64,000 nucleotides of DNA from Actinoplanes lobatus (GTDB taxonomy: Bacteria; Actinomycetota; Actinomycetes; Mycobacteriales; Micromonosporaceae). This document shows, in pieces, positions 35,476 to 45,236 of this stretch. The DNA lies in contig NZ_JACHNC010000001.1 of NCBI RefSeq assembly GCF_014205215.1, positions 6,630,501-6,694,500 on the forward strand. The letters run 5' to 3'. A program made the position numbers and the translations under genes. Numbering within the stretch: position 1 is the stretch's first letter; every line of letters begins with the position of its first letter. The notes below the pieces were generated by a model. It was not told where the DNA came from, made no database searches, and saw only the letters and a program-made list of their open reading frames with translations.

Positions 35476-36306
35476 TCAGCCGGAGAACGAGGCGGAGACG
35501 GCCGGTGAGGCGGCGCCTGTGGTGGTGAGGACGGCTGCGATCAGGCTGTAGAAGTCGGCCGGATTATCAATCATCGGGAAATGGCCGGACCGGTCGATGG
35601 AGTGCATGGGAATGCCGCGCAGCCGGTGTGTCAGGTGACCGATCTCGCTGCGTGCGCCGTAGAGGTAATGTGCTGATTCCAGTTCGGTCAGGAGGTCGAC
35701 CAGTTTGTCGTTGTCGCACGATTGAACGAGGGAGCCGGCGAGGCTGTGCAGGCCAAGAGGACTGCAGCGTTCGTACCATTCAGCCCAGAGGCGGTGGCTG
35801 AGCTCGGCTGATTTCTTGAGACCGGCGACGAACCTGGCGAAGCCGTTTTCGTTGAATTCTGTCGCCTCTTGTTCGGCTACGCCGCGGGTGACCAGGCCGC
35901 AGTCCTCGGCGATCAGATTGCCTTCGACGCTGATGAAGTCTCCCATGCGCGTGCCGAGGTCCTGGGCGGCCAGCAGACCGATCGCGCCGCCCATGCTGTG
36001 GCATACCAGATGTACGCGTTCATGGTGTGTCCGTCGTAGCAGGGATGTGACCGCGTCGGCCGCTCCCTCGATACCGGCGTGTGCACCTAGTGACCCGGAT
36101 CGGCCGTGTTCCGGTAAATCGAAGGTGAGCAGCGAGTACTCCAGTAACGCGTCGCTTCGGAACGCCTCGTCGAAGCTTTCTCTGGCGCAGCCGAAGCCGT
36201 GCAGGAACGCGATGAGTTCGCCACCCTGGTCGCGACGACGCACCTCGATCGGGACGTCCTTCGCCGAGCGGTAGGACACGAAATAGGTCGCTGCAGTCAC
36301 AATCAT
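35476..36306 (-). CDS. Alpha/beta hydrolase
   Basis: 276 residues. IAFLHGFGCARESF carries the oxyanion-hole HG, LLTFDLPEHGRSG is the usual strand-4 turn, VHLVCHSMGGAIGL the nucleophile elbow (Ser in CHSMGG), and DRSGHFPMIDNP the catalytic His. Single-domain, no signal peptide; a cytosolic esterase, thioesterase or C-C hydrolase. Codon use is noticeably less GC-biased than upstream, a possible sign of more recent acquisition. Confidence 0.85.
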   Translation of the reverse strand: MIVTAATYFVSYRSAKDVPIEVRRRDQGGELIAFLHGFGCARESFDEAFRSDALLEYSLLTFDLPEHGRSGSLGAHAGIEGAADAVTSLLRRTHHERVHLVCHSMGGAIGLLAAQDLGTRMGDFISVEGNLIAEDCGLVTRGVAEQEATEFNENGFARFVAGLKKSAELSHRLWAEWYERCSPLGLHSLAGSLVQSCDNDKLVDLLTELESAHYLYGARSEIGHLTHRLRGIPMHSIDRSGHFPMIDNPADFYSLIAAVLTTTGAASPAVSASFSG

Positions 36307-37011
36307 TCAACCTTGCCCGTAGTTGATCTTTCGGTTCGGGGCTGTTCGCCGAGCAGCCCGCCTCAATCCAACGCCGCACCGGATGCGCTCGCACCGGTTC
36401 TGACCAGGTAGAAGCGCCTGGCTACAAGGTTGACCCCGGTGGAGTGACGGCCGTGGTCAAGTCACGGAGTATTCCAACGTCCGTCCGGCAACGGAAGAGA
36501 TGAACGACCTCATCGTCGTGGCGGGCCAGTCCCGGTGATGCGATCCGCACCGGGTCGTGCAGGCCGCCCGGCGGACACACTGCATCATGCGCCAACCCTG
36601 CAACGTCGGACATGCTGTCGTCGCACAAAGTGTCCGCCTTCACCTGTTATTGAACGCCGGATGTGTGATCAATGGCTCGGGCCCTGAGCGGATTGCCCGC
36701 CTCCCGAGGAAGGCCTCTTCTTTCCTCATTTGAGATTTGCATTAATGATCCACGGTTCTGTTCAGTCACTCCCTTGCAAGGGCCTGCAGGATGCCAAGGA
36801 GATCCAATCGGCAACCGTCTATCACGATTAGTGATGCACGTGATACTGTGCGCGGTGCATAAGCTGAGGAGATGGCGATTACCCAAGAATGCAGATATAG
36901 ATCATCAGATGCTGTGCAAGGTCCAGTCATCGCGCGGCCTTGCCCGCCACCGATCTTGTTCGTTGCGGCGAGCACTTAAGGGTGAAACGGCGGCGAGATG
37001 GAAGCGAACCG
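36307..37011. other. AT-richer 700-bp intergenic region with repeated ATCAC/GTGAT half-sites
   Basis: No convincing gene. A 73-codon minus frame (36422-36643) is possible but unrecognised. TATCAC at 36820, GTGAT at 36831 and GTGATA at 36840 make two overlapping dyads (ATCAC-N5-GTGAT and TATCAC-N14-GTGATA), a likely regulator target ~170 bp ahead of the methyltransferase-like gene. The segment 36720-36950 is the least GC-rich part of the window I noticed. Confidence 0.5.
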
Positions 37012-38055
37012 GTGACCGTAATCGCAGATGCCCGCACGGCGGCCCGCCGATTGGGCGATCATCCCCAGGACCACGGGTGGCGTGAGCTGTACAGGCTGTT
37101 CGCCTACGGGCTCGAGCGAGAGGCGCCCGAACTCACCGAAGCCGTTGCCACCCTCTGCAAAGCCCGCTCGGAGTGCAGCTCCACGCACCTGCTCACCCTG
37201 CTGGGAATCGCGGTCAAGGAAGTCACCGGCGATGGCTTCGCAACGCTGATCGAGCCGTCGGCCCCGGCCACACAGCGGCTCGGCGCCCTGGAAGCCACGC
37301 TGCGGGACCGCGGTGAGCAGATCGCGGGCATCCTGACCATGCGGCAGAACTCGTTCACAGCCGCCAGGCGGTTCATGGTCGTCCAGGTACTGCTCGGCGC
37401 CTACTTCCGGATCCCGCCGACACCTCCGGTCAACTTCGCCGACCTGGGTACGGGACTGGGCATTCTGCCGCGGCAGCTGAACTCGCGGGCGCTCTTCGAG
37501 CGGTACAGCGGCGAGCTGCGCTGGGCTGGGCGGAAGCCGGCCTTTCAAGCGGTGCCGCTCAACGCGCGCTTCGGCGTCGAACGCGGGCCGCGGCCCGACC
37601 TGCGCTGGGTGCGGGCCTGCTATGGGGCCACCGACTATTACCGCCGGCTCTTCCAGGAGTTGGAGCTGTCGCGGCGGGTTCACGAGGTCGAGCAGGCTCA
37701 GGTCACTTACGAGGAGTTCGACATCCTCGATTACCAGGAGCTCATCAGATTCGTCAGCCACCGGGAGATCAACGTTGTCAACCTCAGCTACGTTCTCTAT
37801 GAGATAGATGCCGAGCGCCGTAGCCGTATCATCGAGGTACTTCGTGAGAATCTGCGCCCGCCCGGAATCATCATCGTCACCGAACCGGTCGCCGAACTGA
37901 CCAAGCCTGGATGCACAGTGAGCCTATACGACGAATCCCGTGCGGATCCTCAGCGTCTCTGCACCGTGTCGGACGGACATTTCCGGGGCGACGTGCAGCC
38001 CCTGGAGGACTACGCCTCGTTCGCCAGCCGATATCCGATCTCTTTCGCGATGTGA
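37012..38055 (+). CDS. Methyltransferase-fold, DUF2332-like protein
   Basis: 347 residues from a GTG at 37012 (GTG 36982 is an alternative, 357 residues). FADLGTGLGILPRQL resembles the SAM-binding motif I, and VNLSYVLYEIDAERRSRIIE followed by IIIVTEP resembles motifs IV-V of class I methyltransferases. The overall pattern matches DUF2332-type proteins. The substrate is unknown. The next gene starts 4-10 bases after the stop, so the two are probably coupled. Confidence 0.6.
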   Translation: MTVIADARTAARRLGDHPQDHGWRELYRLFAYGLEREAPELTEAVATLCKARSECSSTHLLTLLGIAVKEVTGDGFATLIEPSAPATQRLGALEATLRDRGEQIAGILTMRQNSFTAARRFMVVQVLLGAYFRIPPTPPVNFADLGTGLGILPRQLNSRALFERYSGELRWAGRKPAFQAVPLNARFGVERGPRPDLRWVRACYGATDYYRRLFQELELSRRVHEVEQAQVTYEEFDILDYQELIRFVSHREINVVNLSYVLYEIDAERRSRIIEVLRENLRPPGIIIVTEPVAELTKPGCTVSLYDESRADPQRLCTVSDGHFRGDVQPLEDYASFASRYPISFAM

Positions 38056-38059
38056 CGAG

Positions 38060-39208
38060 GTGACCGTGGGCCCGTTCGCGCCACAGAAGGTCGACAGTTC
38101 ACCATCCAACCGCTTCCGCATCCCGCCGTGGCTCGCAGTCGTCTCCGGCGTGATCGGGAGCGTTATCGGTATTGCCACGAACCTGTACTCTGCGGAGTTC
38201 CGCGCGGCCCTGGAAGGCTCCGGCGCTCTCAGTCCGACCGTGATATCAGTGCTGATCACCGCGGTCGTCGCCGGTGCGACTACGGCCGGAGTGTACCGAC
38301 TTTCGCTTCAGCGCCGGCAACAGCCGGGTATCACACCCGGAGTGATCACCATCCAGCCGGCAGCCCGTGAATTCGCCGACGCCGGTCTGGACGAGAAAGT
38401 GGTGTCACGCAGCCTCCACTATCTGGAGGCCAAGCGAGACTCTCAGGATCTCGTGGTCTTCCTGCACGGTCTCGGGCTCGATGCGAACGACTTCCGGGCA
38501 TACATGGCGGAGAGCCGGTATCACTGCATCGCGCTGACCTTCTACGGCTTCAACGACTTCGAGAAGGACGACGACCACTACGCCCCGATCTCACTTTCCT
38601 CACATATCGCGCTGCTCGGTTACGCCCTCGACAAGCTGCACCGGAAGTACCCGAAGAAGCGCATGACGCTCGTCGGGTTCTCGTTCGGTGCTGACATGAT
38701 CCTGTTGCTGGACGAATTCACTAGGAAAACGACGAAGGTCTTCAAAACCATACCCATCCACAAGACGGTGCTCCTTGACCCGAACATCACCACCCGGACG
38801 ACCACGATCTCGTCGCGGATAGCGAAGGTCGATCAAGCCGAGCCCAACAAACTGCTGGAGCTTCTGAGCTCGGCGTCCAGGCTCGACGAGTTCCGCTATC
38901 TCTGCGAATACCTGTACAAGATCTTGGACAAGGACTTTGCTCAGGTGCAGCGTCATGCCCGCGATGTGGTCGAGAAGTGGGACGTGGACACTCCGACGCT
39001 GTTCCTGGACCGGCTCGGGCGATTGATCAGGCAGACCCGTGGTGTGCACGTCATCCTGTCGTACACCTTCGAGGACCTGTTTTCCGCTGTGAACGAGGGC
39101 GCCGACGCGCGAGGGCTGGATGCGAGCAGTCTGGACTGCTCGCAGGTCGATCACTTCGAGCTGATCGGAGCAGCGTTTCTCAAGGAGCGCCTGGAAGGCC
39201 TGCTCTGA
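38060..39208 (+). CDS. Membrane-anchored alpha/beta hydrolase
   Basis: 382 residues from a GTG at 38060 (GTG 38066 equally likely, with GAGG 7 nt upstream). Two hydrophobic helices (~24-45 and ~63-80) precede the hydrolase domain: LVVFLHGLGLDAN (oxyanion region), MTLVGFSFGADM (nucleophile Ser), and a C-terminal QVDHFELIG that supplies the probable His. Serine hydrolase tethered to the membrane; coupled to the methyltransferase-like gene, substrate unknown. Confidence 0.7.
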   Translation: MTVGPFAPQKVDSSPSNRFRIPPWLAVVSGVIGSVIGIATNLYSAEFRAALEGSGALSPTVISVLITAVVAGATTAGVYRLSLQRRQQPGITPGVITIQPAAREFADAGLDEKVVSRSLHYLEAKRDSQDLVVFLHGLGLDANDFRAYMAESRYHCIALTFYGFNDFEKDDDHYAPISLSSHIALLGYALDKLHRKYPKKRMTLVGFSFGADMILLLDEFTRKTTKVFKTIPIHKTVLLDPNITTRTTTISSRIAKVDQAEPNKLLELLSSASRLDEFRYLCEYLYKILDKDFAQVQRHARDVVEKWDVDTPTLFLDRLGRLIRQTRGVHVILSYTFEDLFSAVNEGADARGLDASSLDCSQVDHFELIGAAFLKERLEGLL

Positions 39209-39221
39209 CCTCGCGGGCGGC

Positions 39222-42200
39222 TCAGCGAACTCCCCGCGATTCATCCGGGTCGCCGCGTTCCCACGAGCGTTCCTGGCCGCCTCCGGGATCGGTGGCGGCC
39301 GCGGCGGCCTCCGGATCCCACACCGCCCACATCCGCAACGCCTCCCCGGCATCACCGAGCAGCATCGCCAACTGCGCCCCGCGCAACAGCGAAGCCTCCT
39401 CCGCCCGCACCACCTGCCCGGCATCGGTCGCCGACAGGGTCGCCAGCGCCCGGCAGGCGCGCCGATACAGCTCGAGCGCCTTCCACTGCTCCCCGAACCC
39501 CTCGTCGAACACTTGCGCCAGATGCAGAACAGCGACGACCCCGAACACGTTCGGCTCCGAACCGGCGAGCTGCGACGCCCGCCGGGCCACCGCGAGAGCA
39601 CTGTGGGCGTCCCCGCCGGTGAGCAGATACGGCGCGGCGTTCACGGTCAGGTTCAACTCGTGCCGGCGGCTGCCCGCCCGGCCCGCCAGAGCGAGCGCGA
39701 CATCCAGCGCCTCCCGCGCCTCCGGCGACCCGGAGGGCAACAACGTCAAAGCAAGCTCGGTACGGGCATCAAGCTCCGCCTCCACATCACCCTCGGTGAC
39801 CGCGGCCGTGACACGCTGCCGTACCGCTTCCGGATCGCCGGCGTCCCCGGCCACCAGACGCACCCGCGACCGCACCTCATCGCCCGCCTGCCGGGCCAGA
39901 TCCGCCGACTCCTGATCACCGGCCTCGGCGAACAGCGCCGCCGCCCGCCCCGCCGACTCGGCTGCCTGATCCGCCCGATGGTGTTCGCTCTGCGCGGCGG
40001 CCAGCCGCAGCCACGCCCACGCCAGCACCTGTCGCGTCTCGTCATCGTCGGTCGGCGCCACCCGCTCGTCGGCCGACGCCAGGACCCGCTCGGCGCTCGT
40101 GACATCACCTTCGTCGGCCAGCGCCCCCACCCACCGGCGGGTCACTTCCGCACGGTTACGCCGCAAGATCGCGGCCAGCTGCGGGGCGCCGGCGAGCGCG
40201 ATCGCCTCGTCGAGGTATCCGGCCGCCTCCGCATACTCCTGCCCCTCGGCGTGGAACTGACCGAGATTGCCCAGCGCCGCCGACACCTGATAGCTGTTCC
40301 CGCTGCGTTCGGCGGCCTGCCGGCCCTGCTCCAGCAGGGTGCGGGCGTCGTCGCGGGCGCCGCTCTCGACGTACAGAAGAGCGAGGTTCTGCGACCACCG
40401 GCTGAGGTTGGCGTGGTCACCGACACGACCGCATAACGCGATCGCCTCCTGATACGTGCGCACCGCCGCCGCCCGGTTCCCGAGCCGGCGCAGCACCACC
40501 GCGAGATCACCGAGCAGCCCACAGCACCGTTCCGGGTGGCCGGACGCCTCGAAACGGCGGCGGGCCTCGCTCAGCCACTCCACGGCTCCCGCCAGGTCGC
40601 CGTCGTGCATCCGTTGCGAACCCTGCTCGCTGATCGCCTCCGGGTCGTCGGGGAAGACCGGCGCCGGGCCTACCGGCTGCCGGCCGCCGACCTTCTCCGC
40701 CAGGGCCCGCGCCCCGGCGACGTCACCCTGCATGACCAGTACGTTGACGGCGGAGGAGACCGAACCCGCGTCGACGTCGGCGACCCCGATGCGGACGGCC
40801 TCGGCGGCGAGGTCACCGTCCCCGGTCGCCGCGGCCAGTTGGGCGACCAGCAGCGCGGTCATCGCCCGCTTCTTGCGGTAGGCGGCGTCGGTGGCGACCA
40901 GCGACGTGTAGGCCGCCAGCGCCGTACGGGCCTCACCGAGGGCGGCGAACGGCAGGCCGTCACCGGTCGCGGCCCGCTGCGCCCATACCGCGCGGAAGTA
41001 GGCGGCGGCACCGGCCGCGCCCAGCTCGTCGGCGATGCCGGCGGCCTCCCGCAGCTCGTCCGGGCTGACCTCGGTCTCGCCGCTGGTCACCGTGTCGAAC
41101 CGCAGGAACAGGTCGATGACCCGGGCCTCCGCGGTGCCGTCGAACGCGGCGGTCACGGCGGCCGCGGTGCCCGGGTCGACCTCGCCCGGCCCGCTGAACT
41201 GCTCGATCAGCGTGACCAGCGCCCGCTGCCGCTCCGGGGTGATCCGGAGGTCCCGGCCGGCCTGGTCGATGGCGCCGGCCGCGTCCGCCATCGCCTGATG
41301 AGTGCCCGCGCCGATGGTCCGCAGCAGCCACCGTGTCCAGTCCCCGCTGAGTAGCGCCCGCGGATCGGCCCGCCGCACCAGCAGGCTGTGCAGCATGCGT
41401 TTCTGCGCCTGCCGGTCGCCGGCGTCCGCGTCGCGGTACGTCTGCGCGTCCACGCCGGCCACCGAGCCGACGTCGAAGAAGAGCGACCCACGAACGCGTT
41501 CGGCCATCTCACCGATCGCGTCCCGTACCATCTCGAGGTCTTCGTCGGCGCTCAGCCACCGCAGACGCCGCGCCGCACCGAGAAGCCTGCCCCGGCCCTC
41601 CTGACAGATGTAGGTCGTCAGCCGCCGGTCGATCTCCCGGATGCCCGCGAGCAGCAGATACGTGTCGCACAGCAGTGGCTCGGTGGCGACCAGCGTCCCC
41701 ATCGCCGCGTGCACGTCCTGCTCCGGGCGGCCGTCACCGGTCCGCAGCACCCCGAACGCGTGCACCACCGCCGCCGCGATCATCGCCTCCGCGTACTGGT
41801 CGAGGCCGTCCACCGTGTCACCGTCGAACCGGTCCCCGTCACCGTCACGCAACGCCACCAGGTCGGCGTCGAGGTGGTCACGCTGGGCGACGGTCAATCG
41901 GTCGTCGCGACCCAGCGCCGCCCGTGCCTGATCGAACGCGGCCGCCGTGCCGGTCGCCAGATATCGGAACACGTGCGACGTCCAGGTTCGCGCCGCCTGC
42001 CGGTGCGGCGCCCGGATCGACACGCCGGGCCGCCCGAACAGCACGAAGCATGACCACGCCGCCGGATGGTGACCTTTCGCTGCCAGAGCCTGACGGGTCT
42101 GCAGGGCGGCCCGCTCCACCGGCGACTCCCCGGCGAAGTAGTACAGATACGACCAGAACGCCTGGGTGATGTGATCTGGCAGCAGATACTTGGCCGCCAG

Positions 42201-44255
42201 CACCGCCGGCGCCCCGGCCCGCAGCAGCGTGGTGGCGAAACCCTGCTGTTCACCGGTCCGCAACTGCCGCCCCCGCCCGGTCAGGCAGGCGCTCAACACG
42301 GTCACCGGTGCGGGCGCCCCGCGCAACGCCGCGATGTCGCGGGCGCTGACCGACCGGCCCGGCCCGAGCGGCAACTCCTCACCGACCTTGTCCGCGAGCC
42401 CGTGCCCCACGTAATGCAGCAGGTCAGCGCCACCATCGAGAGTGTCCAGCAGCTCCCGCCGATCCGGTGAGGCCAGCCGCCGCGGCCGCGCCCCGAGCGC
42501 CTCCACGGCGCCCTCGACCACCACGACCTCCTCGTCGGCGTGCGGCAACTCGTCGTCCGCGCGCACGATCACCGCCGATCCGGTCGCCGCCGCGTTCACC
42601 TCGTTCTCCCCGAGCAGGGCGTTCATGTCCCGCAGCGACGGCGCCTGCACCACACACGCCCGCAACCCCAGATAGGTGACGCCGTCGTGCAGCAACTCCA
42701 CCGGGAACAGATCCAAATCGGTCTGGAAGTCGACGTTGAGCAACACCGTGTCAGCCGCCGCGAGATCCGCCCGCACCCGCTCGGGCAGCGCCGTCCACGC
42801 CCGCCGGCAGACATCCACGAACGCGTCGTCCGCCGCGGCGACCACCGGCAGCACCCGATCGGAGAGCGCACTCGCCATGCCCTCCGCCGCCCGGATGAGA
42901 TCCTCGAACGGGGTGACCCCGGCCCGGTCCACCGTCGCGACCTGCACCCGCTCATGCCATGGCCCGTCACCGCCCGCGAACGTGACGATCAGCAATGCGT
43001 CGGCCGCCTGCTCCAGAATCAGCAGCACGCTCCCCGGCCGGGCCCGGATCCGGTCCACCAGCACACTGATCTCCGACAGCACCGTCGCGTCCGGATGATC
43101 GGCCAGCCGCCGCCACAGCCCGGCGATCTTGCCTTCCTCCTCCTTCAAAGCAAAGATCAGAAGCAGAAACATCTGTACGTCACGCGCGTTCCGAGCCTCG
43201 AAGCGGTCCGCCAGAACCCGGCACCACAGCCGGTAGACGCGATCCAGCCCCTGCCGCGCGTTGATCTCGTCCGGCGCGCTGTCGGCGGCCCGCAGCTCGT
43301 CCTCGTAGTCGGCGGCCGGCTCGGCCAGCTCGTCCAACCGCGGATCCAGCGTGCCTCGCAGATGACGGAGATGCGCCACCGCATACCGGACCCGCAGCAC
43401 CGCCTCCCGCTCACCGAGACGCGACAACTCCCCGGACGCCGCCGCGTACCCGGCCTCCGCCTCCGCCCACCGGCGCAACCGGGCCAGCTGATTGGCCCGG
43501 TTGAACCGCAACTGCGCCGCCGTCAGCTCCCCACCCGGTAGCGGCGACTTCCCGATCCGGTCCAGGGCGTCACCGAACACGGTCAGGGCACGCGAAGCGT
43601 CCCCGCAGCGGGCGTACACGTCCCCGAGCGTCAACGCCATCGCGCCCAGCACCGCCGCCAGCTGTTCTTCGTGGGGCAGCCAACGCTCGGCCCAGGCCGC
43701 GTGCGCGTCGGCGACCGCCTGCGCCTCGGCGACCGCGTGCAGATCCCCGTACAGCGACATCGCCAGGCGGGCGCTCTGCTCGAACTCGGGCGCCAGCCGG
43801 TCACTCATCCACGACACGTACAGGTCGGCGTCACTCAACTCCGGCGGCTCGTGCGGCCGCGACAGAACATCCAGAAGCAACCGCATCGACGGTACGACGT
43901 CCTCCGTCAACGGCGCACCGGCGAACTCCAGCCACCGTCGCCACGCCTCGTCAGCGAACCCGATGGCCTCACGCGGCTCGTCCAGCCAGTTGTGCACCTG
44001 CGCGTCGAGCGTCACCAGCTCCAGGTCACAGATCGGATCCGGATGCTCCCGCAGACACCGCCCGGCCAGCCGCACCCATGCCGACGCCAGCTCCGGCCGC
44101 GTGGCCCGCTCCGCCCGCTTCGCCTCCAACCAGGCCAGCCACGCGTCCTGCGGCTCGTACTCCGCACGGTCGGCGAACTGCTCGATCCGCTGACCGGGAT
44201 CGATGGCATCGGTCTGCGCACAGTAACGGTCGATCAGAATCCGCAGCGCGGACAT
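39222..44255 (-). CDS. Giant TPR-CHAT-TPR putative protease
   Basis: 1677 residues from the ATG at 44255, whose TGATG overlaps the stop of the upstream gene. The N-terminal ~350 residues are TPR-like alpha-solenoid. Residues ~385-720 are a CHAT (caspase-HetF-associated) domain with both catalytic residues in place: H618 in LLHYVGHG and C657 in VLSACLTGRG, 39 residues apart. The remaining ~950 residues are further TPR/solenoid helices. CHAT proteases cleave partner proteins on sensing a trigger, for example TPR-CHAT with type III-E CRISPR or gasdermin partners. Here the partner candidate is the overlapping upstream gene. Both solenoid arms may sense a ligand. No signal peptide. Confidence 0.9.
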   Translation of the reverse strand: MSALRILIDRYCAQTDAIDPGQRIEQFADRAEYEPQDAWLAWLEAKRAERATRPELASAWVRLAGRCLREHPDPICDLELVTLDAQVHNWLDEPREAIGFADEAWRRWLEFAGAPLTEDVVPSMRLLLDVLSRPHEPPELSDADLYVSWMSDRLAPEFEQSARLAMSLYGDLHAVAEAQAVADAHAAWAERWLPHEEQLAAVLGAMALTLGDVYARCGDASRALTVFGDALDRIGKSPLPGGELTAAQLRFNRANQLARLRRWAEAEAGYAAASGELSRLGEREAVLRVRYAVAHLRHLRGTLDPRLDELAEPAADYEDELRAADSAPDEINARQGLDRVYRLWCRVLADRFEARNARDVQMFLLLIFALKEEEGKIAGLWRRLADHPDATVLSEISVLVDRIRARPGSVLLILEQAADALLIVTFAGGDGPWHERVQVATVDRAGVTPFEDLIRAAEGMASALSDRVLPVVAAADDAFVDVCRRAWTALPERVRADLAAADTVLLNVDFQTDLDLFPVELLHDGVTYLGLRACVVQAPSLRDMNALLGENEVNAAATGSAVIVRADDELPHADEEVVVVEGAVEALGARPRRLASPDRRELLDTLDGGADLLHYVGHGLADKVGEELPLGPGRSVSARDIAALRGAPAPVTVLSACLTGRGRQLRTGEQQGFATTLLRAGAPAVLAAKYLLPDHITQAFWSYLYYFAGESPVERAALQTRQALAAKGHHPAAWSCFVLFGRPGVSIRAPHRQAARTWTSHVFRYLATGTAAAFDQARAALGRDDRLTVAQRDHLDADLVALRDGDGDRFDGDTVDGLDQYAEAMIAAAVVHAFGVLRTGDGRPEQDVHAAMGTLVATEPLLCDTYLLLAGIREIDRRLTTYICQEGRGRLLGAARRLRWLSADEDLEMVRDAIGEMAERVRGSLFFDVGSVAGVDAQTYRDADAGDRQAQKRMLHSLLVRRADPRALLSGDWTRWLLRTIGAGTHQAMADAAGAIDQAGRDLRITPERQRALVTLIEQFSGPGEVDPGTAAAVTAAFDGTAEARVIDLFLRFDTVTSGETEVSPDELREAAGIADELGAAGAAAYFRAVWAQRAATGDGLPFAALGEARTALAAYTSLVATDAAYRKKRAMTALLVAQLAAATGDGDLAAEAVRIGVADVDAGSVSSAVNVLVMQGDVAGARALAEKVGGRQPVGPAPVFPDDPEAISEQGSQRMHDGDLAGAVEWLSEARRRFEASGHPERCCGLLGDLAVVLRRLGNRAAAVRTYQEAIALCGRVGDHANLSRWSQNLALLYVESGARDDARTLLEQGRQAAERSGNSYQVSAALGNLGQFHAEGQEYAEAAGYLDEAIALAGAPQLAAILRRNRAEVTRRWVGALADEGDVTSAERVLASADERVAPTDDDETRQVLAWAWLRLAAAQSEHHRADQAAESAGRAAALFAEAGDQESADLARQAGDEVRSRVRLVAGDAGDPEAVRQRVTAAVTEGDVEAELDARTELALTLLPSGSPEAREALDVALALAGRAGSRRHELNLTVNAAPYLLTGGDAHSALAVARRASQLAGSEPNVFGVVAVLHLAQVFDEGFGEQWKALELYRRACRALATLSATDAGQVVRAEEASLLRGAQLAMLLGDAGEALRMWAVWDPEAAAAATDPGGGQERSWERGDPDESRGVR

Positions 44256-45085
44256 CACGATCGACCCCAGAAAGGCAGATCAAGACCAGGCAAGATCTCC
44301 GTGTACGCGCGGAAGCACGCGTTCCCCGGAAACCGGTAAGTGGCGGTGCAGGTACTCGTCACCGACCGGCTGCACGTCAGCCCCGGCGTCAACCCACCGA
44401 GATCCACACCCGGGATCTCCAGGCCGATCTCCAGATCCGACGCGTTCAAGGTCTCGTGAGTCAGCGTCTCGGTCAGACCGTGCGGGTCGTCCTCCAGATC
44501 CCACTCCCGGTCCAGCTTGCGCGGCTGCGGACCCGGCTCCGGCGCCCGGAAACAGAACCCGCACGGCACCCGCGACGCCAGCGACGTGCCGACCACCCGC
44601 TCGACATCCACCTGAACGCTGTCCCGGCCGTCGTCGGCGTAGACCCGCAGCCGTACATCGAGCTTCGCCCCGAGCGTGAAACAGTCCGCCCGGTCCCCGA
44701 AATCCTGCTCGGCGCCGAGCGTGACACTGCGTCCCGACCCGGAGCCCAGCCCCATGAACTTCAGCGTCACCCCGCCCTTGCGTTCGACCTGCCGTTCCAG
44801 GACCAGCTGAGCGCTACCGCCGGGCGGCACATGGAACCGCAGCCACGGCACCTCCGCCGGATGCACACCGAGATCCGCACGCAGCACACGGCCCCGCAAC
44901 CGGTCCAGCAGCCGTTGCAGCCCACCCGGACCGCGAGCGCCGGGGACGGCCAGCCCGTACCCGGTCATCCGCTCCTCGATGGCCGCGGCCACCACCACAT
45001 CGTCCGCGCCGTCCATCTCCGCCAGCGTCGCGGCCGGCCCGGCAAGATAGGCGTCCTCAAGGATCGGCAAGGGTTCGGCGCTCAT
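44255..45085 (-). CDS. Cysteine-rich partner protein of the CHAT protease
   Basis: 276 residues. Its TGA overlaps the CHAT start codon (TGATG), so the two are translationally coupled. The first ~70 residues are helical (LQRLLDRLRGRVLRAD); the rest is beta-rich and alternating polar/hydrophobic (GGVTLKFMGLGSGSGRSVTL) with many Cys in the C-terminal half (VPCGFCFRA, LTCSRSVTSTCTA, NACFRAY). No signal peptide, no recognised family. The size, beta-strand character and coupling to a caspase-like protease make it a candidate cleavage target or effector. I see no direct gasdermin homology. Confidence 0.65.
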   Translation of the reverse strand: MSAEPLPILEDAYLAGPAATLAEMDGADDVVVAAAIEERMTGYGLAVPGARGPGGLQRLLDRLRGRVLRADLGVHPAEVPWLRFHVPPGGSAQLVLERQVERKGGVTLKFMGLGSGSGRSVTLGAEQDFGDRADCFTLGAKLDVRLRVYADDGRDSVQVDVERVVGTSLASRVPCGFCFRAPEPGPQPRKLDREWDLEDDPHGLTETLTHETLNASDLEIGLEIPGVDLGGLTPGLTCSRSVTSTCTATYRFPGNACFRAYTEILPGLDLPFWGRS

Positions 45086-45236
45086 TTTCGCCCCCTGGGT
45101 CGGACGACCGGCACCCTCACCCTAGGTGGCCCCCAGGGCCGGGGTTACGGCCGAACGGGCATCGGCCAACGCTGATCAAACGTCCCTCGAGGGGATTTTA
45201 CTGGACCGGTACGGGCGACCGGTGAACGATGCTGGG

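Noticed and set aside
44255..45085. Calling the CHAT partner a bacterial gasdermin
   Set aside because: Size and context fit, but I see no N-terminal lipidation Cys or gasdermin sequence motifs; kept only as a testable idea.
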